DNA from: Spirochaetae bacterium HGW-Spirochaetae-5
GTDB taxonomy: Bacteria > Spirochaetota > UBA4802 > UBA5550
Length of the DNA: 41,988 nucleotides
Direction of reading: 5' to 3'
Assembly: GCA_002839285.1 (NCBI GenBank)
Contig: PGXT01000005.1
Span: 1-41,988, forward strand
Shown: positions 1 to 8,297 of the stretch, piece by piece
How positions within the stretch are numbered: position 1 is the first letter of the stretch
Layout of the letters: each line of letters opens with the position of its first letter
Position numbers and translations under genes: made by a program
Notes under the pieces: model-generated
Database searches by the model: none
What the model saw: only the letters and a program-made list of their open reading frames with translations
Told to the model about the DNA's origin: nothing

Positions 1-81
1 TGAAGCAACAGCTTTAATCCGCTCGGGATCTTTAACAGATGTCCCGCCATATTTTTGTACAATTATTTTACTTCCGTCCAT
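1..81 (-). CDS. lysC: Aspartate kinase, N-terminal fragment (runs off the window)
   Basis: Only the first 27 codons are present; the gene continues beyond base 1. The peptide begins MDGSKIIVQKYGGTSVKD, and KYGGTSV is the N-terminal substrate/ATP-binding signature of aspartokinases (usually KFGGTSV). The enzyme phosphorylates aspartate in the first step of the Lys/Thr/Met/diaminopimelate pathway in the cytoplasm. An AGGAAA ribosome-binding site lies a few bases upstream of the ATG. It follows the lipoprotein gene on the same strand by about 28 bases, so co-transcription is possible. Which aspartokinase isoform it is, and whether a homoserine dehydrogenase domain is fused, cannot be told from here. 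Confidence 0.8.
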   Translation of the reverse strand, partial: MDGSKIIVQKYGGTSVKDPERIKAVAS

Positions 82-109
82 GATGTTTCCTGTATATATC
101 TATTAAAAA

Positions 110-1486
110 TTAGAAACCAGTATTTGTCCCAACAAAGATCTCTTTTGCTACACCACCATTTTGTTGTATAAAATCTCCTGAAAGAAAAAGAGCCCCGTAT
201 GTTGGTGAATTAATTCTGTAAAACTTATAAATACCCGGCGCCATTTGAGTAAAAGTTACTGTTGTTCCGGAACTATACGCAACATATGGAGGTATTTTTA
301 ATCCGTATGGATTTGAACCATCGAGACTTCCCTTTACTGCTAGTTCATAAATATCCCACGCAGATGAATACTGCGTCAAAGTCAAACTTGATGCAGTTAC
401 CTGAGTATTCCAGTCATCTTTATATTTCTCATATTTCAGATAATAATCCAGTATAGGCTCAATGTAAGAACCGGGATATGATGGAGGTTGAGGTAAATCT
501 GAATTACCGACTGTCGTACGTAAGACACTGCCAGCAGAAGTTAGCCCGTAATCACTTATATCATCAGTGGAAGGAATTGCTACAACATACCCGGCTGCAG
601 AGTTGACAGTAATAGACCCTGTTTTCCCTGGTACATACGCTCTTGCGGTAGCATGAAGATTCCTACCTATATCAGACTCCCCCGCCTTCACATCCCTCAG
701 CCAATCAGAGAACGCATAGTAGTGACAAACTTTGTAAACTCCTGCTGAATAAAAATCGTATTCAAACTTCTTGATAAAATTTTTAACAACAAGTCTTATT
801 TCAAGAACAGTCTCACCGTTATCTTTTGTATATGTCATCCCGCCGATAATCGGTATCTGTACCGGGAAGACACGGATTATTTCACTAGACTCTGTTCTTA
901 AACTATCCCAGTATGAATTAACTGAAAGCTGATTAAAATCGAATCCGTTAGCAGTATTTTCGTTAAAAATGAATTCTGCGTCTTTTTCGAAAGTAAACTC
1001 ATTTCCAACAAGCTGGTAGAGTTTGGCATTATTAAAAGACATCTTTCTAATAAAAAGCTGTACAGAATCGTAATTCCCGGCACCAGGATCATCCGTAACA
1101 AGTTCAATTCCGGTACCGTTAAAAAATGGATGTGAATCATCAAGAGGAATAGAAAAAACCTGCCTGTAATCGCTTATCTTTGCGCCATTAAGTCTTATCT
1201 CGGCAATATCGAGCATAAAAGTAGTTGGTTGTACATCTAACTTAGTTCCAGTAGCACCGATCAAAGAACTTGAATCTGTAACGTCATCAACAGAGTCATC
1301 CTGAAAAGTGGCAGCATTTATCCCCTGAGAACTCATCGGCGCAAAGTTCGAGGCACTCTCTGTTTCAAGCGTACCCTTGATGACAATCTTCAATCTGCTG
1401 GTCTTCATTTCCGTAAAAATCGGAGTATCGCCGCAGCCGATCATTGTCAGCAGAGTTATAAGTAATAGTATTATTTTATATTTCAT
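110..1486 (-). CDS. Large exported lipoprotein of unknown function
   Basis: This 458-residue protein has a lipoprotein-type signal: a charged MKYK start, a Leu/Ile-rich core and MIGC with Cys18 as the lipidation site. The -3 Met is unusual, but lipoboxes are relaxed in some phyla, including spirochaetes. The mature part is Ser/Thr/Asp-rich and beta-like, with no transmembrane helix and no enzyme motif I recognise. A stretch around residues 80-155 (MLDIAEIRLNG, then a PLDD segment and YDSVQLFIRKMSF) looks like an Ig-like or beta-sandwich surface domain. It sits 18 bases downstream of a small barrel protein gene, so the two may form an envelope pair. Function is not assigned. Confidence 0.75.
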   Translation of the reverse strand: MKYKIILLLITLLTMIGCGDTPIFTEMKTSRLKIVIKGTLETESASNFAPMSSQGINAATFQDDSVDDVTDSSSLIGATGTKLDVQPTTFMLDIAEIRLNGAKISDYRQVFSIPLDDSHPFFNGTGIELVTDDPGAGNYDSVQLFIRKMSFNNAKLYQLVGNEFTFEKDAEFIFNENTANGFDFNQLSVNSYWDSLRTESSEIIRVFPVQIPIIGGMTYTKDNGETVLEIRLVVKNFIKKFEYDFYSAGVYKVCHYYAFSDWLRDVKAGESDIGRNLHATARAYVPGKTGSITVNSAAGYVVAIPSTDDISDYGLTSAGSVLRTTVGNSDLPQPPSYPGSYIEPILDYYLKYEKYKDDWNTQVTASSLTLTQYSSAWDIYELAVKGSLDGSNPYGLKIPPYVAYSSGTTVTFTQMAPGIYKFYRINSPTYGALFLSGDFIQQNGGVAKEIFVGTNTGF

Positions 1487-1504
1487 TGTTTTTTAAACAC
1501 CAGT

Positions 1505-2002
1505 TTACAGATTAAGATTAAAGTATAAAGAAATTCCGGCATTAATCACATAGCCGTTTGTTGTCGCGCCTTCAAGATGCTTTTCATATATACAGAGATA
1601 ATCGATCCTCTTTGTACCGTCAGGCTCAAATTCAACATTACACAGACCTGCCCCCGCTTTCAGCTGAAGCTTTACAGGGATATTAATCGGCAACAGATAA
1701 AGAAGATTGAAGTAAGTGGGGATCAGAGTCAGCTCATCAACACCATCTGACTGATAATTCTGATAAGAGACATCAAACCCGAGTTTCAGCGGTTCATACG
1801 GCAGGTTATACCGGAAAAAAGCACCGCCGCCAAGATCTGTCTCTACATGTTCACCCGTGTCCATAATCGGAGTTATGGGACCATACCATAAACCGATCTG
1901 AGGTCTGGAAAAATACTTTTTTCTGGAAACTGCAGCAGAAAGATCAATGGACATAAAAAAAACAGCTGTTAAAACAGATATGCAAATTATACTTTTTTTC
2001 AT
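1505..2002 (-). CDS. Small outer-membrane beta-barrel protein, putative
   Basis: The 165-residue protein has a clear signal peptide (MKKS, hydrophobic core, cleavage near SAA at residues 22-24). The mature chain alternates polar and hydrophobic residues with aromatic girdles, for example IGLWYGP, GGAFFRYNL and KLGFDVSYQNY, and ends on a strand of type GISLYFNLNL. This is typical of 6-8 strand outer-membrane barrels, although the terminal residue is Leu rather than the classical Phe. No close ribosome-binding site is obvious; AAGGA and GGAA lie about 22 and 13 bases before the ATG. It lies just upstream of the lipoprotein gene on the same strand. Specific function is unknown. Confidence 0.65.
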   Translation of the reverse strand: MKKSIICISVLTAVFFMSIDLSAAVSRKKYFSRPQIGLWYGPITPIMDTGEHVETDLGGGAFFRYNLPYEPLKLGFDVSYQNYQSDGVDELTLIPTYFNLLYLLPINIPVKLQLKAGAGLCNVEFEPDGTKRIDYLCIYEKHLEGATTNGYVINAGISLYFNLNL

Positions 2003-2147
2003 TGGTTAAAAGTTCCGGATCCTTTATCTTATGCGATTCTGTAATTATGGATTTGTTACTATAAAAGAAACAAACTATATACTCAAAAATCTGCCGGGGC
2101 AGACTTTATCTATGTTATTCTTAAAATTGGACGAATAATGTCAATAA

Positions 2148-2915
2148 TTAAAATGCCGATTCATAAAAGTTCAATGGGGGCTCATAAATAATTTTATTAA
2201 GATAGAGTCCGTATGGCGGTGCAGTAAATCCGCTCATATCTCTGTTTTTTTCATTCAGAATCTCTAAAATATAAGAAGGATCTCTATTCTCTCTATACAT
2301 CTGAACAGTGGTGCCTACAATAATTCGAATCATGTTATGGAGGAAACCATTGGCTCTGAATCTGATTTTTATAAGCTCATCCTGCTCAGTCACATCAATA
2401 GAATCAATTTTTCTAACAGTACCATTGTGCTGAGATATTTTTTTACAGAATGATTTGAAATCCATCTCCCCCACAAGGTGAGATGTAACTTTTCTGATAT
2501 AATCGGCTTCAAAGGGAAAATTAATCCACATAGCCTTTTTTTTCATAAACGGAGTCCGAAGGGGATACTTATAAATGAAGTAAATATACTCTCTCTGCAC
2601 TGCGGAAAACCTTGCGTGAAAGTCGTCATTGACCCTGTAGGCATTTTTAACAGATAATTCAGATGGAAGAATCCCGTTCATACCAAGACATAATTTTACA
2701 AGAGGGATATCCTTCTGCAGATCAAAATGTATAACCTGCCCTAAAGCGTGTACCCCTGCATCGGTACGGCCGGAAGCATGAATTCGTACGTTCTCCCTTG
2801 AGAGTATACCAAGGGCCTTCTCGAACTCCTCCTGAATGGTTCTCCCGCGATCCTGCAACTGCCAGCCGTTAAAAGGGGTTCCGTCATACTGAACAAGAAG
2901 TGCATACCTGCTCAA
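2148..2915 (-). CDS. truA: tRNA pseudouridine(38-40) synthase TruA
   Basis: TruA isomerises uridines 38-40 in the anticodon stem-loop of many tRNAs to pseudouridine. The 255-residue length is normal. The family signature SGRTDAGVHALGQ is present, with catalytic Asp52, preceded by the N-terminal YDGTPFNGWQ strand-turn motif. The conserved FLHNMIRIIVGT segment lies in the C-terminal half. Its start overlaps the stop of the upstream DUF2225 gene by 4 bases, which implies translational coupling. About 145 bases separate its stop from the barrel-protein gene, so it may close its own two-gene unit. Confidence 0.97.
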   Translation of the reverse strand: MSRYALLVQYDGTPFNGWQLQDRGRTIQEEFEKALGILSRENVRIHASGRTDAGVHALGQVIHFDLQKDIPLVKLCLGMNGILPSELSVKNAYRVNDDFHARFSAVQREYIYFIYKYPLRTPFMKKKAMWINFPFEADYIRKVTSHLVGEMDFKSFCKKISQHNGTVRKIDSIDVTEQDELIKIRFRANGFLHNMIRIIVGTTVQMYRENRDPSYILEILNEKNRDMSGFTAPPYGLYLNKIIYEPPLNFYESAF

Positions 2916-3778
2916 GACTCAGACTCCCCCTCCCATTGATCGAGCATACTGTTTATTTTTTCGAAAAGTATTCTTGTTTTTTCAAGAAGATCTGTTGGAG
3001 TATTTTTGGATGATTTCCCTGCTCCAAAAAGCCTGCTAAGATATCTTTTGCTTATATTAAAATTCTCAATTCTTTTATTTATGTCCTTTTCGGTAGTGCC
3101 GTACTTCACTGTTAAAACTGCTGAGACATAGAGTATCCCCTCGTAACCCCAGTTTTTGTCATTATCAGGCCCCATATTCCCCGCGGCATCTGCCGGTTCA
3201 CCACCGCTCTGCAGGAGATCAAGAATATTAAGATAATATTCATATGCTTTTTTATAAAAGAAAAATGAAAGCTTCTTATACGGCTGGTCAGGGAACTGCT
3301 CTGCAAGATCAGAAAAAAGCCATGCAGCTCTGATAGAAGAAACTCCTTTTTTAAATGTAGGAGCGACGTTCTTCCTTCTGAAATTATAACAGTCAACGGC
3401 CAGCATAAAAGAAGCGGCGCCAAGAGTTAAATTTCTATCATCATTAAAATTCAGCTCCCCGAAAAATTTAGCAACAGCGTTCTTTCTTGCAGGTCTCATC
3501 TCCTGCAGCTTGGTAATTTCAGCATCAGTAACATCGTTAAAATCCTTCGGGTATGCTGTATATAAACAGTTAGGACAGACGTTAAGCATATAAGCCAGAG
3601 GATAAATCCTCCCCCACTTAACACTCTCTTTATAGAGTCGCCGGAGTTCATCTGTAAGTTTTTCTGCAATCAATCTCCCGCCGCCAGTAAACATCTCCTC
3701 CCGGTAAAACTCATTTTTACAAACCGGGCAAAGAGTTAGGTTTTTCTGCCGGAAAGAAATCTTTTTTGTATCGTCCAT
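2912..3778 (-). CDS. DUF2225 family protein with two CxxC pairs
   Basis: The 288-residue protein carries two widely spaced metal-binding-type pairs, C17-P-V-C20 and C68-P-N-C71, in the contexts LTLCPVCKNEF and LNVCPNCLYTAYPKDF. This N-terminal pattern is typical of the DUF2225 family of spirochaetes and Gram-positive bacteria. The rest is helical and TPR-like, with WLFSDLAEQF and YEYYLNILDLL repeats of amphipathic helices. No signal peptide is present, so a cytoplasmic zinc or redox protein is likely. A GGAG ribosome-binding site precedes the ATG by 7 bases. It overlaps truA by 4 bases. The biochemical role is unknown. Confidence 0.85.
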   Translation of the reverse strand: MDDTKKISFRQKNLTLCPVCKNEFYREEMFTGGGRLIAEKLTDELRRLYKESVKWGRIYPLAYMLNVCPNCLYTAYPKDFNDVTDAEITKLQEMRPARKNAVAKFFGELNFNDDRNLTLGAASFMLAVDCYNFRRKNVAPTFKKGVSSIRAAWLFSDLAEQFPDQPYKKLSFFFYKKAYEYYLNILDLLQSGGEPADAAGNMGPDNDKNWGYEGILYVSAVLTVKYGTTEKDINKRIENFNISKRYLSRLFGAGKSSKNTPTDLLEKTRILFEKINSMLDQWEGESES

Positions 3779-4198
3779 TAAATACTCCGTAAATCTATAA
3801 TTAAAATAGATGCATCCGTTTATAAAATATTAATAAAACTACACTTCGCTTGGCAAATAACGCAACGAAGAAATAACACACGCGATATCCAGTAGTAACA
3901 AAATGATATTCTATATTTAATCTTAAAGATCATTAAAATGTATCTCAATATCATGAATTATTCCAAATTTATTCAACAAAAATTTTAGATTTTTTTAGAT
4001 GACACCTGTAATTGCTCTTAAACCGTTATGATTTTATTCCCGGCAACCCTTTGGTACGATTGAGATCAATTTTACTGCCGGTTTCGGATTATATATTCAT
4101 TGATATTAAAATTAAATATATATGATAATTTTCTAGTCAAGTGATGAAATTTTATTGTCGAAACTATAATGACAGGATATACCGTTACAGAGGAAACT
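3779..4198. other. Divergent intergenic region between the DUF2225 gene and an exported-protein gene
   Basis: This very AT-rich spacer separates two divergently transcribed genes and should carry a promoter for each. A TATAAT hexamer near the plus-strand gene is listed separately. On the minus strand a TTGCCA with TTAATA 17 bases further on is a weak candidate for the DUF2225-truA unit. A CTTCG/CGAAG inverted repeat lies near 3844-3870. No tRNA, riboswitch or additional gene could be supported. Confidence 0.5.
4165..4170 (+). promoter_or_regulatory. Candidate -10 box (TATAAT) for the exported helical protein gene
   Basis: A perfect TATAAT lies about 29 bases before the chosen ATG, which would give a leader of about 22 bases. 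The sequence 17 bases upstream (TGATGA) is a poor -35 match, so only the -10 element is well supported. Confidence 0.35.
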
Positions 4199-5080
4199 AT
4201 GAAACTACTAAAATTAACTGCATTTGTAATAACAACACTTATTCTAATATATTCCGAAGCTTCAGCAATTTCTGTTTCGGTAAGATCAAGCAAGGATTAT
4301 TACTTCACGACCAAAATACTCCGTGAAATGAAACCGATGATAACTAATTTCAGAACGGATGAAAACCAGAAGGCCATGGACAGCCTTATGAAAAATTTTG
4401 AAGAAGCTACTCTTGAACATTATGGAACAAATTATGATACTTCAGCCATGAAATACTACAATCTTAAGCTGGAAATTATCAAACTTCTTGAAAGCGTCTG
4501 TAATCTCTATCTTGAAAGGACTAAAGAAATTTTAACAGCTACCGCTCTTGATAATAATGTTATCGAGATTTTTATAACATACGATAAAAACAGCGGATAT
4601 GCTTCTTATTTTAACAAACCATTTGACCCGCTTAAAGATGTAAAGCCCTATGATGAAAAATTTACAGCCAAAGATTATCATTTTTTCTTTGACTCACAAA
4701 AAGTTGAAAGTTATCTCCGAAACGGGCATTTTAACTACAGCGAGGCCAAAAGATTTTTCAACGATCCTGAAGTTGCATTTATAAAAAGCCGTAAGAAAAT
4801 TAAGCCCGACCAGTTAAATTATATAATAGAAAGATATATAAATACAATTCAAGCCTGCCGTACAGCAAAACAATTAGCTCTTGAGATATATAAGATAAAA
4901 AATGAGTTTAATACGGGTGCCATACAGAATAAATACGATCTGCGTAAAGATCAGATAACACCAATATTTGATGATCGAATTCCTGAAAAATTTAAAGTAG
5001 ATGCCATTGATAACATAAAGATGCTTTACCCTGTAGAACTTGAAAGAAGAAAGAAAACAGCAGCATTAAATAATAAATAA
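4199..5080 (+). CDS. Exported helical protein of unknown function
   Basis: The start is placed at the ATG preceded by AGAGG, not at an in-frame ATG 30 bases earlier. This makes a 293-residue protein with a standard signal peptide (MKLLKLTAFVITTL, cleavage near SEASA). The mature part is rich in Lys, Glu, Tyr and Asn and strongly helical, with no Cys pairs, transmembrane segments or enzyme motifs that I recognise. It contains heptad-like stretches such as YNLKLEIIKLLESVCNLYLE. It is probably periplasmic. It is the only plus-strand gene on this side and converges on rplQ, sharing a bidirectional terminator. I cannot assign a family. Confidence 0.75.
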   Translation: MKLLKLTAFVITTLILIYSEASAISVSVRSSKDYYFTTKILREMKPMITNFRTDENQKAMDSLMKNFEEATLEHYGTNYDTSAMKYYNLKLEIIKLLESVCNLYLERTKEILTATALDNNVIEIFITYDKNSGYASYFNKPFDPLKDVKPYDEKFTAKDYHFFFDSQKVESYLRNGHFNYSEAKRFFNDPEVAFIKSRKKIKPDQLNYIIERYINTIQACRTAKQLALEIYKIKNEFNTGAIQNKYDLRKDQITPIFDDRIPEKFKVDAIDNIKMLYPVELERRKKTAALNNK

Positions 5081-5102
5081 ATTTTTAAAAAACTATATAA
5101 CA

Positions 5103-5132
5103 AAAAAACTTCAGCATATGCTGAAGTTTTTT
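5103..5132. terminator. Bidirectional rho-independent terminator between the exported protein gene and rplQ
   Basis: This is a perfect inverted repeat centred at 5117/5118. The core ACTTCAGCAT/ATGCTGAAGT is flanked by an A run on the left and a T run on the right. Each strand therefore reads stem-loop then U tract, so it can stop both the plus-strand gene and the minus-strand ribosomal array. Confidence 0.9.
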
Positions 5133-5150
5133 ATTTTCTATAGGTGTAAA

Positions 5151-5606
5151 TTATTTCTTTTCTTTTACTTTTTTTGCTTTTTCATCTTTTTTATCTGCTT
5201 TAACCACTTCAACTTTTGAAGCTCTATCAACAAGTTCAACTATGGCCATTTCAGCAGCGTCTCCCTGTCTTACGCCAAGAAGATACATTCTTGTATAACC
5301 GCCCTTACGGTCTTTAAATCTTAAAGCAATATCATCAAAAAGTTTAGCTACAATATCTCTATTTCTGATAACTTTAAGTACTTCACGTTTATTATGAAGC
5401 TTCTTCCCTTCTTCAGTTTCAGGTATTTCAATATTATGCTTAGCTCTGGTAATAAGTTTTTCAGAAATCTTTTTTAACTCTTTACCTTTCTGCTTAGTTG
5501 TTACTATTCTTTCATGCTCGAATAATGAAGTAACCATATTTTCAAACATAGCTTTTCTATGCGAATGAGTTCTTCCAAGTTGTTTTACTTTATTTTTGTG
5601 TCTCAT
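5151..5606 (-). CDS. rplQ: 50S ribosomal protein L17
   Basis: L17 is a large-subunit protein near the peptide exit tunnel. The N-terminus MRHKNKVKQLGRTHSHRKAM is the family hallmark, followed by LFEHERIVTTKQKGKELKK. At 151 residues it is longer than the usual 115-130. The extra part is a Lys/Glu/Asp-rich tail after about residue 125 (VEVVKADKKDEKAKK). It is the last gene of the ribosomal array, 13 bases after rpoA, and is followed within 20 bases by a strong terminator. Confidence 0.97.
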   Translation of the reverse strand: MRHKNKVKQLGRTHSHRKAMFENMVTSLFEHERIVTTKQKGKELKKISEKLITRAKHNIEIPETEEGKKLHNKREVLKVIRNRDIVAKLFDDIALRFKDRKGGYTRMYLLGVRQGDAAEMAIVELVDRASKVEVVKADKKDEKAKKVKEKK

Positions 5607-5619
5607 TTATAAACCTCAT

Positions 5620-6585
5620 TCAATCCTTTAATCCAAGACTTAGATGGTAAGCCTCGAGTTTAGTCTTTATTTCTTTAAGCACTATATCACTATTATGCTT
5701 AGATTTTCGAACTTCATCCTCTGTTCTTTTAACAAGCTCTTCGAGTGTAGAAATATCAAGGCTTTTTAAAGTATTATATGCTCTAACTGAAAATTCAATA
5801 TCATCAATAGATTTTGATAGAAGAACTTTCATCTTTTCAATTCCTTCATCAACTACTTCGACTTCCTCTTCCTGCTCTTCTTCAAAATTGATAAAAATCG
5901 ACATATGATCTTTAACAATCTTTGCAGCCTGGGCAAGTGCATCATCGGGCTTAATTGAACCGTCAGTCCATATTTCAAGAATGAGTTTGTCATAGTCAGT
6001 TCTCTGAGAAACACGTGTATCTTCAACCTTAACATTTACTTTCTGTACGGGAGAAAAGATTGAATCTATTGAAATAACTCCAACAGTCTCTGTGTTTAAT
6101 TTGTTAACCTCAGAAGGAACATAACCTCTCCCTCTTTCGATCTGAACTTCCATATCTATTTTAGCAGAATCATTCAAAGTTGCAATTTTGAGATCTTTAT
6201 TCATAACTTCAATATCAGGATCGACATCAAAATCAGAACCCTTCAACTCTCCTGATCCATCTTTAACTATATGTAGTACTTTAGATATCTCACCATCATA
6301 CTTAAATCTGAGTTTTTTCAGATTTAAAATGATACGTGTCACATCTTCATACACGCCAGTAATTGTAGAAAATTCGTGTGGGACACCTTCAATTTTTATT
6401 GCAGTGATGGCCGCACCTTCAATTGATGAAAGCAGTACTCTTCTAAGTGAATTTCCAACAGTCAAACCATAACCTTTTTCAAAAGGCTCAGCTATAAACC
6501 TGCCATAATTAGGTTGTAAATCATCATGTTCAAATGATATTTTACCAGGTCTTTTAAAGCCCTTAAGAAGATTTTTTTGGGCCAT
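5620..6585 (-). CDS. rpoA: RNA polymerase alpha subunit
   Basis: Alpha dimerises through its N-terminal domain to nucleate beta and beta' assembly. The start is the ATG preceded by GGAGGGG at 4 bases, not an in-frame TTG upstream, giving 321 residues. The N-terminal domain holds the conserved GYGLTVGNSLRRVLLSS. A Glu-rich linker (EEEQEEEVEVVDEG) leads to the C-terminal domain. That domain keeps Arg and Asn of FSVRAYNTLK, equivalent to E. coli R265/N268, but carries HNSDIV at 297-302 where most homologues have LGKKS-like residues. That change could weaken UP-element binding. It lies between rpsD and rplQ as in the classical alpha operon. Confidence 0.98.
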   Translation of the reverse strand: MAQKNLLKGFKRPGKISFEHDDLQPNYGRFIAEPFEKGYGLTVGNSLRRVLLSSIEGAAITAIKIEGVPHEFSTITGVYEDVTRIILNLKKLRFKYDGEISKVLHIVKDGSGELKGSDFDVDPDIEVMNKDLKIATLNDSAKIDMEVQIERGRGYVPSEVNKLNTETVGVISIDSIFSPVQKVNVKVEDTRVSQRTDYDKLILEIWTDGSIKPDDALAQAAKIVKDHMSIFINFEEEQEEEVEVVDEGIEKMKVLLSKSIDDIEFSVRAYNTLKSLDISTLEELVKRTEDEVRKSKHNSDIVLKEIKTKLEAYHLSLGLKD

Positions 6586-6640
6586 TTTCCCCTCCAACAA
6601 AATAATAAATAAACAGCTCTATCGAATAACGAAAAACTAC

Positions 6641-7273
6641 TTATTTTGAGTAAAGTTCTATTACAAGCTGCTCGTTAAAAGCATCTTTTATATCTTCTCT
6701 TTTCGGCATTCTGATAATTTTAGCTACTCTGTTTTCATAATCAACATCAACCCACTCCGGCTTTGAATCAATCGCCTTTGAAAGTTTTATCGCATCTTCA
6801 AGAATTAAATTAGTTTTGAAATATTCTCTCATTTCAATTTTATTTCCTTCTCTTACAATAAATGAAGGGATGTCAACAACTCTGTCATTTACCTGTACAT
6901 GCTGATGCTGGATCAACTGACGAGCCTGTGATCTTGATGTAGCAAATCCAAGTCTATATATTACATTATCAAGTCTTCTTTCCAGAAGTGAGAGCATATT
7001 CTCACCGGTAACGCCTTTCATCTTATTCGCATTTTCGAAATTAATTCTAAACTGCTTTTCCAGAAGACCATATGTTCTTTTGATTTTCTGTTTTTCTCTC
7101 AACTGAACAGCATAATCAGACATTTTCGCTCTTCTTTTTCTCGGTGGGCCTGGAGGATATTTTTTACTCCCTTTAACAGGACATTTGTCAGTTAAACATC
7201 TCTGTCCTTTTAACATCAAAGGAGTCATCTCTCTTCTACACAATTTACATTTTGGACCTGTATACTTAGCCAT
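6641..7273 (-). CDS. rpsD: 30S ribosomal protein S4, zinc-binding form
   Basis: S4 is a primary 16S rRNA binder that starts 5' domain assembly. At 210 residues it is normal in length. It has the four-cysteine N-terminal zinc knuckle (C9-x2-C12, C26-x4-C31) of the C+ S4 type. The S4 RNA-binding domain follows, with RLDNVIYRLGFATSRSQARQLIQHQHVQVN. S4 represses the alpha operon in E. coli, but no pseudoknot leader is apparent here because the rpsM upstream gap is only 19 bases. It sits between rpsK and rpoA. Confidence 0.98.
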   Translation of the reverse strand: MAKYTGPKCKLCRREMTPLMLKGQRCLTDKCPVKGSKKYPPGPPRKRRAKMSDYAVQLREKQKIKRTYGLLEKQFRINFENANKMKGVTGENMLSLLERRLDNVIYRLGFATSRSQARQLIQHQHVQVNDRVVDIPSFIVREGNKIEMREYFKTNLILEDAIKLSKAIDSKPEWVDVDYENRVAKIIRMPKREDIKDAFNEQLVIELYSK

Positions 7274-7288
7274 ATTGAAAACTCTCCG

Positions 7289-7678
7289 TTACACTCTTCT
7301 TCTTTTCTTTGGTCTGCATCCATTGTGGGGCACTGGAGTTATATCTTTAATTTTTGAAATATTCAATCCGCTCTGAAATAGAGATCTCACAGCAGCTTCT
7401 CTGCCTATTCCGGGACCTTTAACATAAACTTCTATTGACTGCAATCCGGCATTTTCCATGGCATTTTCAGCAGCTGTTTTAGCAGCCATCTGTGCAGCAA
7501 AAGGAGTAGATTTCCGTGAACCCTTGAAACCTTCTCCACCTGAAGTCGCCCAGGAAATAACATTCCCCTGCATATCTGTAAGAGTAACAATAGTATTATT
7601 ATATGTCGCTTGGATAAATGCTTTCCCGACAGGAATATTTTTCTTTTCTTTTTTAGTTTTTGTCTTCTTCTGTTTCAC
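7289..7678 (-). CDS. rpsK: 30S ribosomal protein S11
   Basis: S11 lines the platform of the small subunit near the mRNA exit site. Its 129 residues carry the family core [21 protein letters not shown] and the C-terminal [18 protein letters not shown]. The N-terminus is an unusually Lys-rich stretch ([13 protein letters not shown]) replacing the common short tail. It is 12 bases downstream of rpsM and 15 bases upstream of rpsD, as in the alpha operon. Confidence 0.98.
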   Translation of the reverse strand: MKQKKTKTKKEKKNIPVGKAFIQATYNNTIVTLTDMQGNVISWATSGGEGFKGSRKSTPFAAQMAAKTAAENAMENAGLQSIEVYVKGPGIGREAAVRSLFQSGLNISKIKDITPVPHNGCRPKKRRRV

Positions 7679-7690
7679 TTCAGATACCTC

Positions 7691-8065
7691 TTATTTCTTT
7701 TTCTTGCTGCCGACAGATACTCTGCGATTTCCTTTTCGCGTTCTGGCATTATTTTTTGTGTTCTGCCCTCTTACCGGCAATCCTCTTCTATGCCTGATTC
7801 CTCTGTAGCATCCTATATCCATAAGCCTTTTTATGTTCATAGCAACCTCAGTTCTGAGATCACCTTCAACTTTTATTTTCTGGTCAATGAATTTTCTAAT
7901 ACTTGCAATTTCATCATCTGTCAGTTCTTTAATCCGTGTATCCGGATTGATACCTGCTTCAACAACAATTTTATGAGCTGTACTTGGCCCTATTCCATAT
8001 ATATAGGTTAATCCAACTTCTATTCTTTTATCACTTGGTAAATCTACACCTGCTATCCTTGCCAT
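7691..8065 (-). CDS. rpsM: 30S ribosomal protein S13
   Basis: S13 sits in the head of the 30S subunit and forms bridges to the large subunit. The 124-residue sequence has [26 protein letters not shown] at its start (a helix-two-turn-helix domain) and the C-terminal RNA-binding motif [22 protein letters not shown]. It opens the alpha cluster after rpmJ with a 19-base gap, too small for the E. coli-type S4-binding leader. Confidence 0.98.
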   Translation of the reverse strand: MARIAGVDLPSDKRIEVGLTYIYGIGPSTAHKIVVEAGINPDTRIKELTDDEIASIRKFIDQKIKVEGDLRTEVAMNIKRLMDIGCYRGIRHRRGLPVRGQNTKNNARTRKGNRRVSVGSKKKK

Positions 8066-8084
8066 AAAGTCCTCTTAAATAAGA

Positions 8085-8219
8085 TTAATGTTTTTTTACG
8101 GTTCTAACTTTTTGTCTCTGCTTATGCCTGGGGTTTACACATATTACCCGGACAACTCCGTGACGTTTAATAACTTTGCATTCACTGCAAACTTTTTTTA
8201 CTGATACTTTAACTTTCAT
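8085..8219 (-). CDS. rpmJ: 50S ribosomal protein L36, zinc-binding form
   Basis: This 44-residue gene starts [20 protein letters not shown] and contains the L36 zinc ribbon C11-x2-C14, C27-x4-H32. L36 stabilises the peptidyl-transferase region of 23S rRNA. It ends [12 protein letters not shown], about six residues longer than the usual 37-38 residue protein. It lies between infA and rpsM, its standard place. The four intact ligands mark the C+ (zinc-containing) paralogue. Confidence 0.96.
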   Translation of the reverse strand: MKVKVSVKKVCSECKVIKRHGVVRVICVNPRHKQRQKVRTVKKH

Positions 8220-8255
8220 AAATATTACTCCTCATCGAACAAAAAGCCATTTACT

Positions 8256-8278
8256 GTTGACATTATTTTTATGTCAAC
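8256..8278. repeat. Inverted repeat in the rpmJ-infA gap
   Basis: An 8-bp perfect stem (GTTGACAT / ATGTCAAC) with a 7-base T-rich loop lies between infA and rpmJ. It embeds TTGACA on both strands, but no matching -10 box follows at normal spacing. It has no U tract, so it is not an obvious terminator. It may be an mRNA-processing or stability hairpin. Confidence 0.5.
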
Positions 8279-8297
8279 TTTATTCTGATTGTTTCCG

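Noticed and set aside
8066..8084. S4-binding pseudoknot before rpsM, as in the E. coli alpha operon
   Set aside because: The gap is only 19 bases, too short for that structure, and no such fold was apparent.
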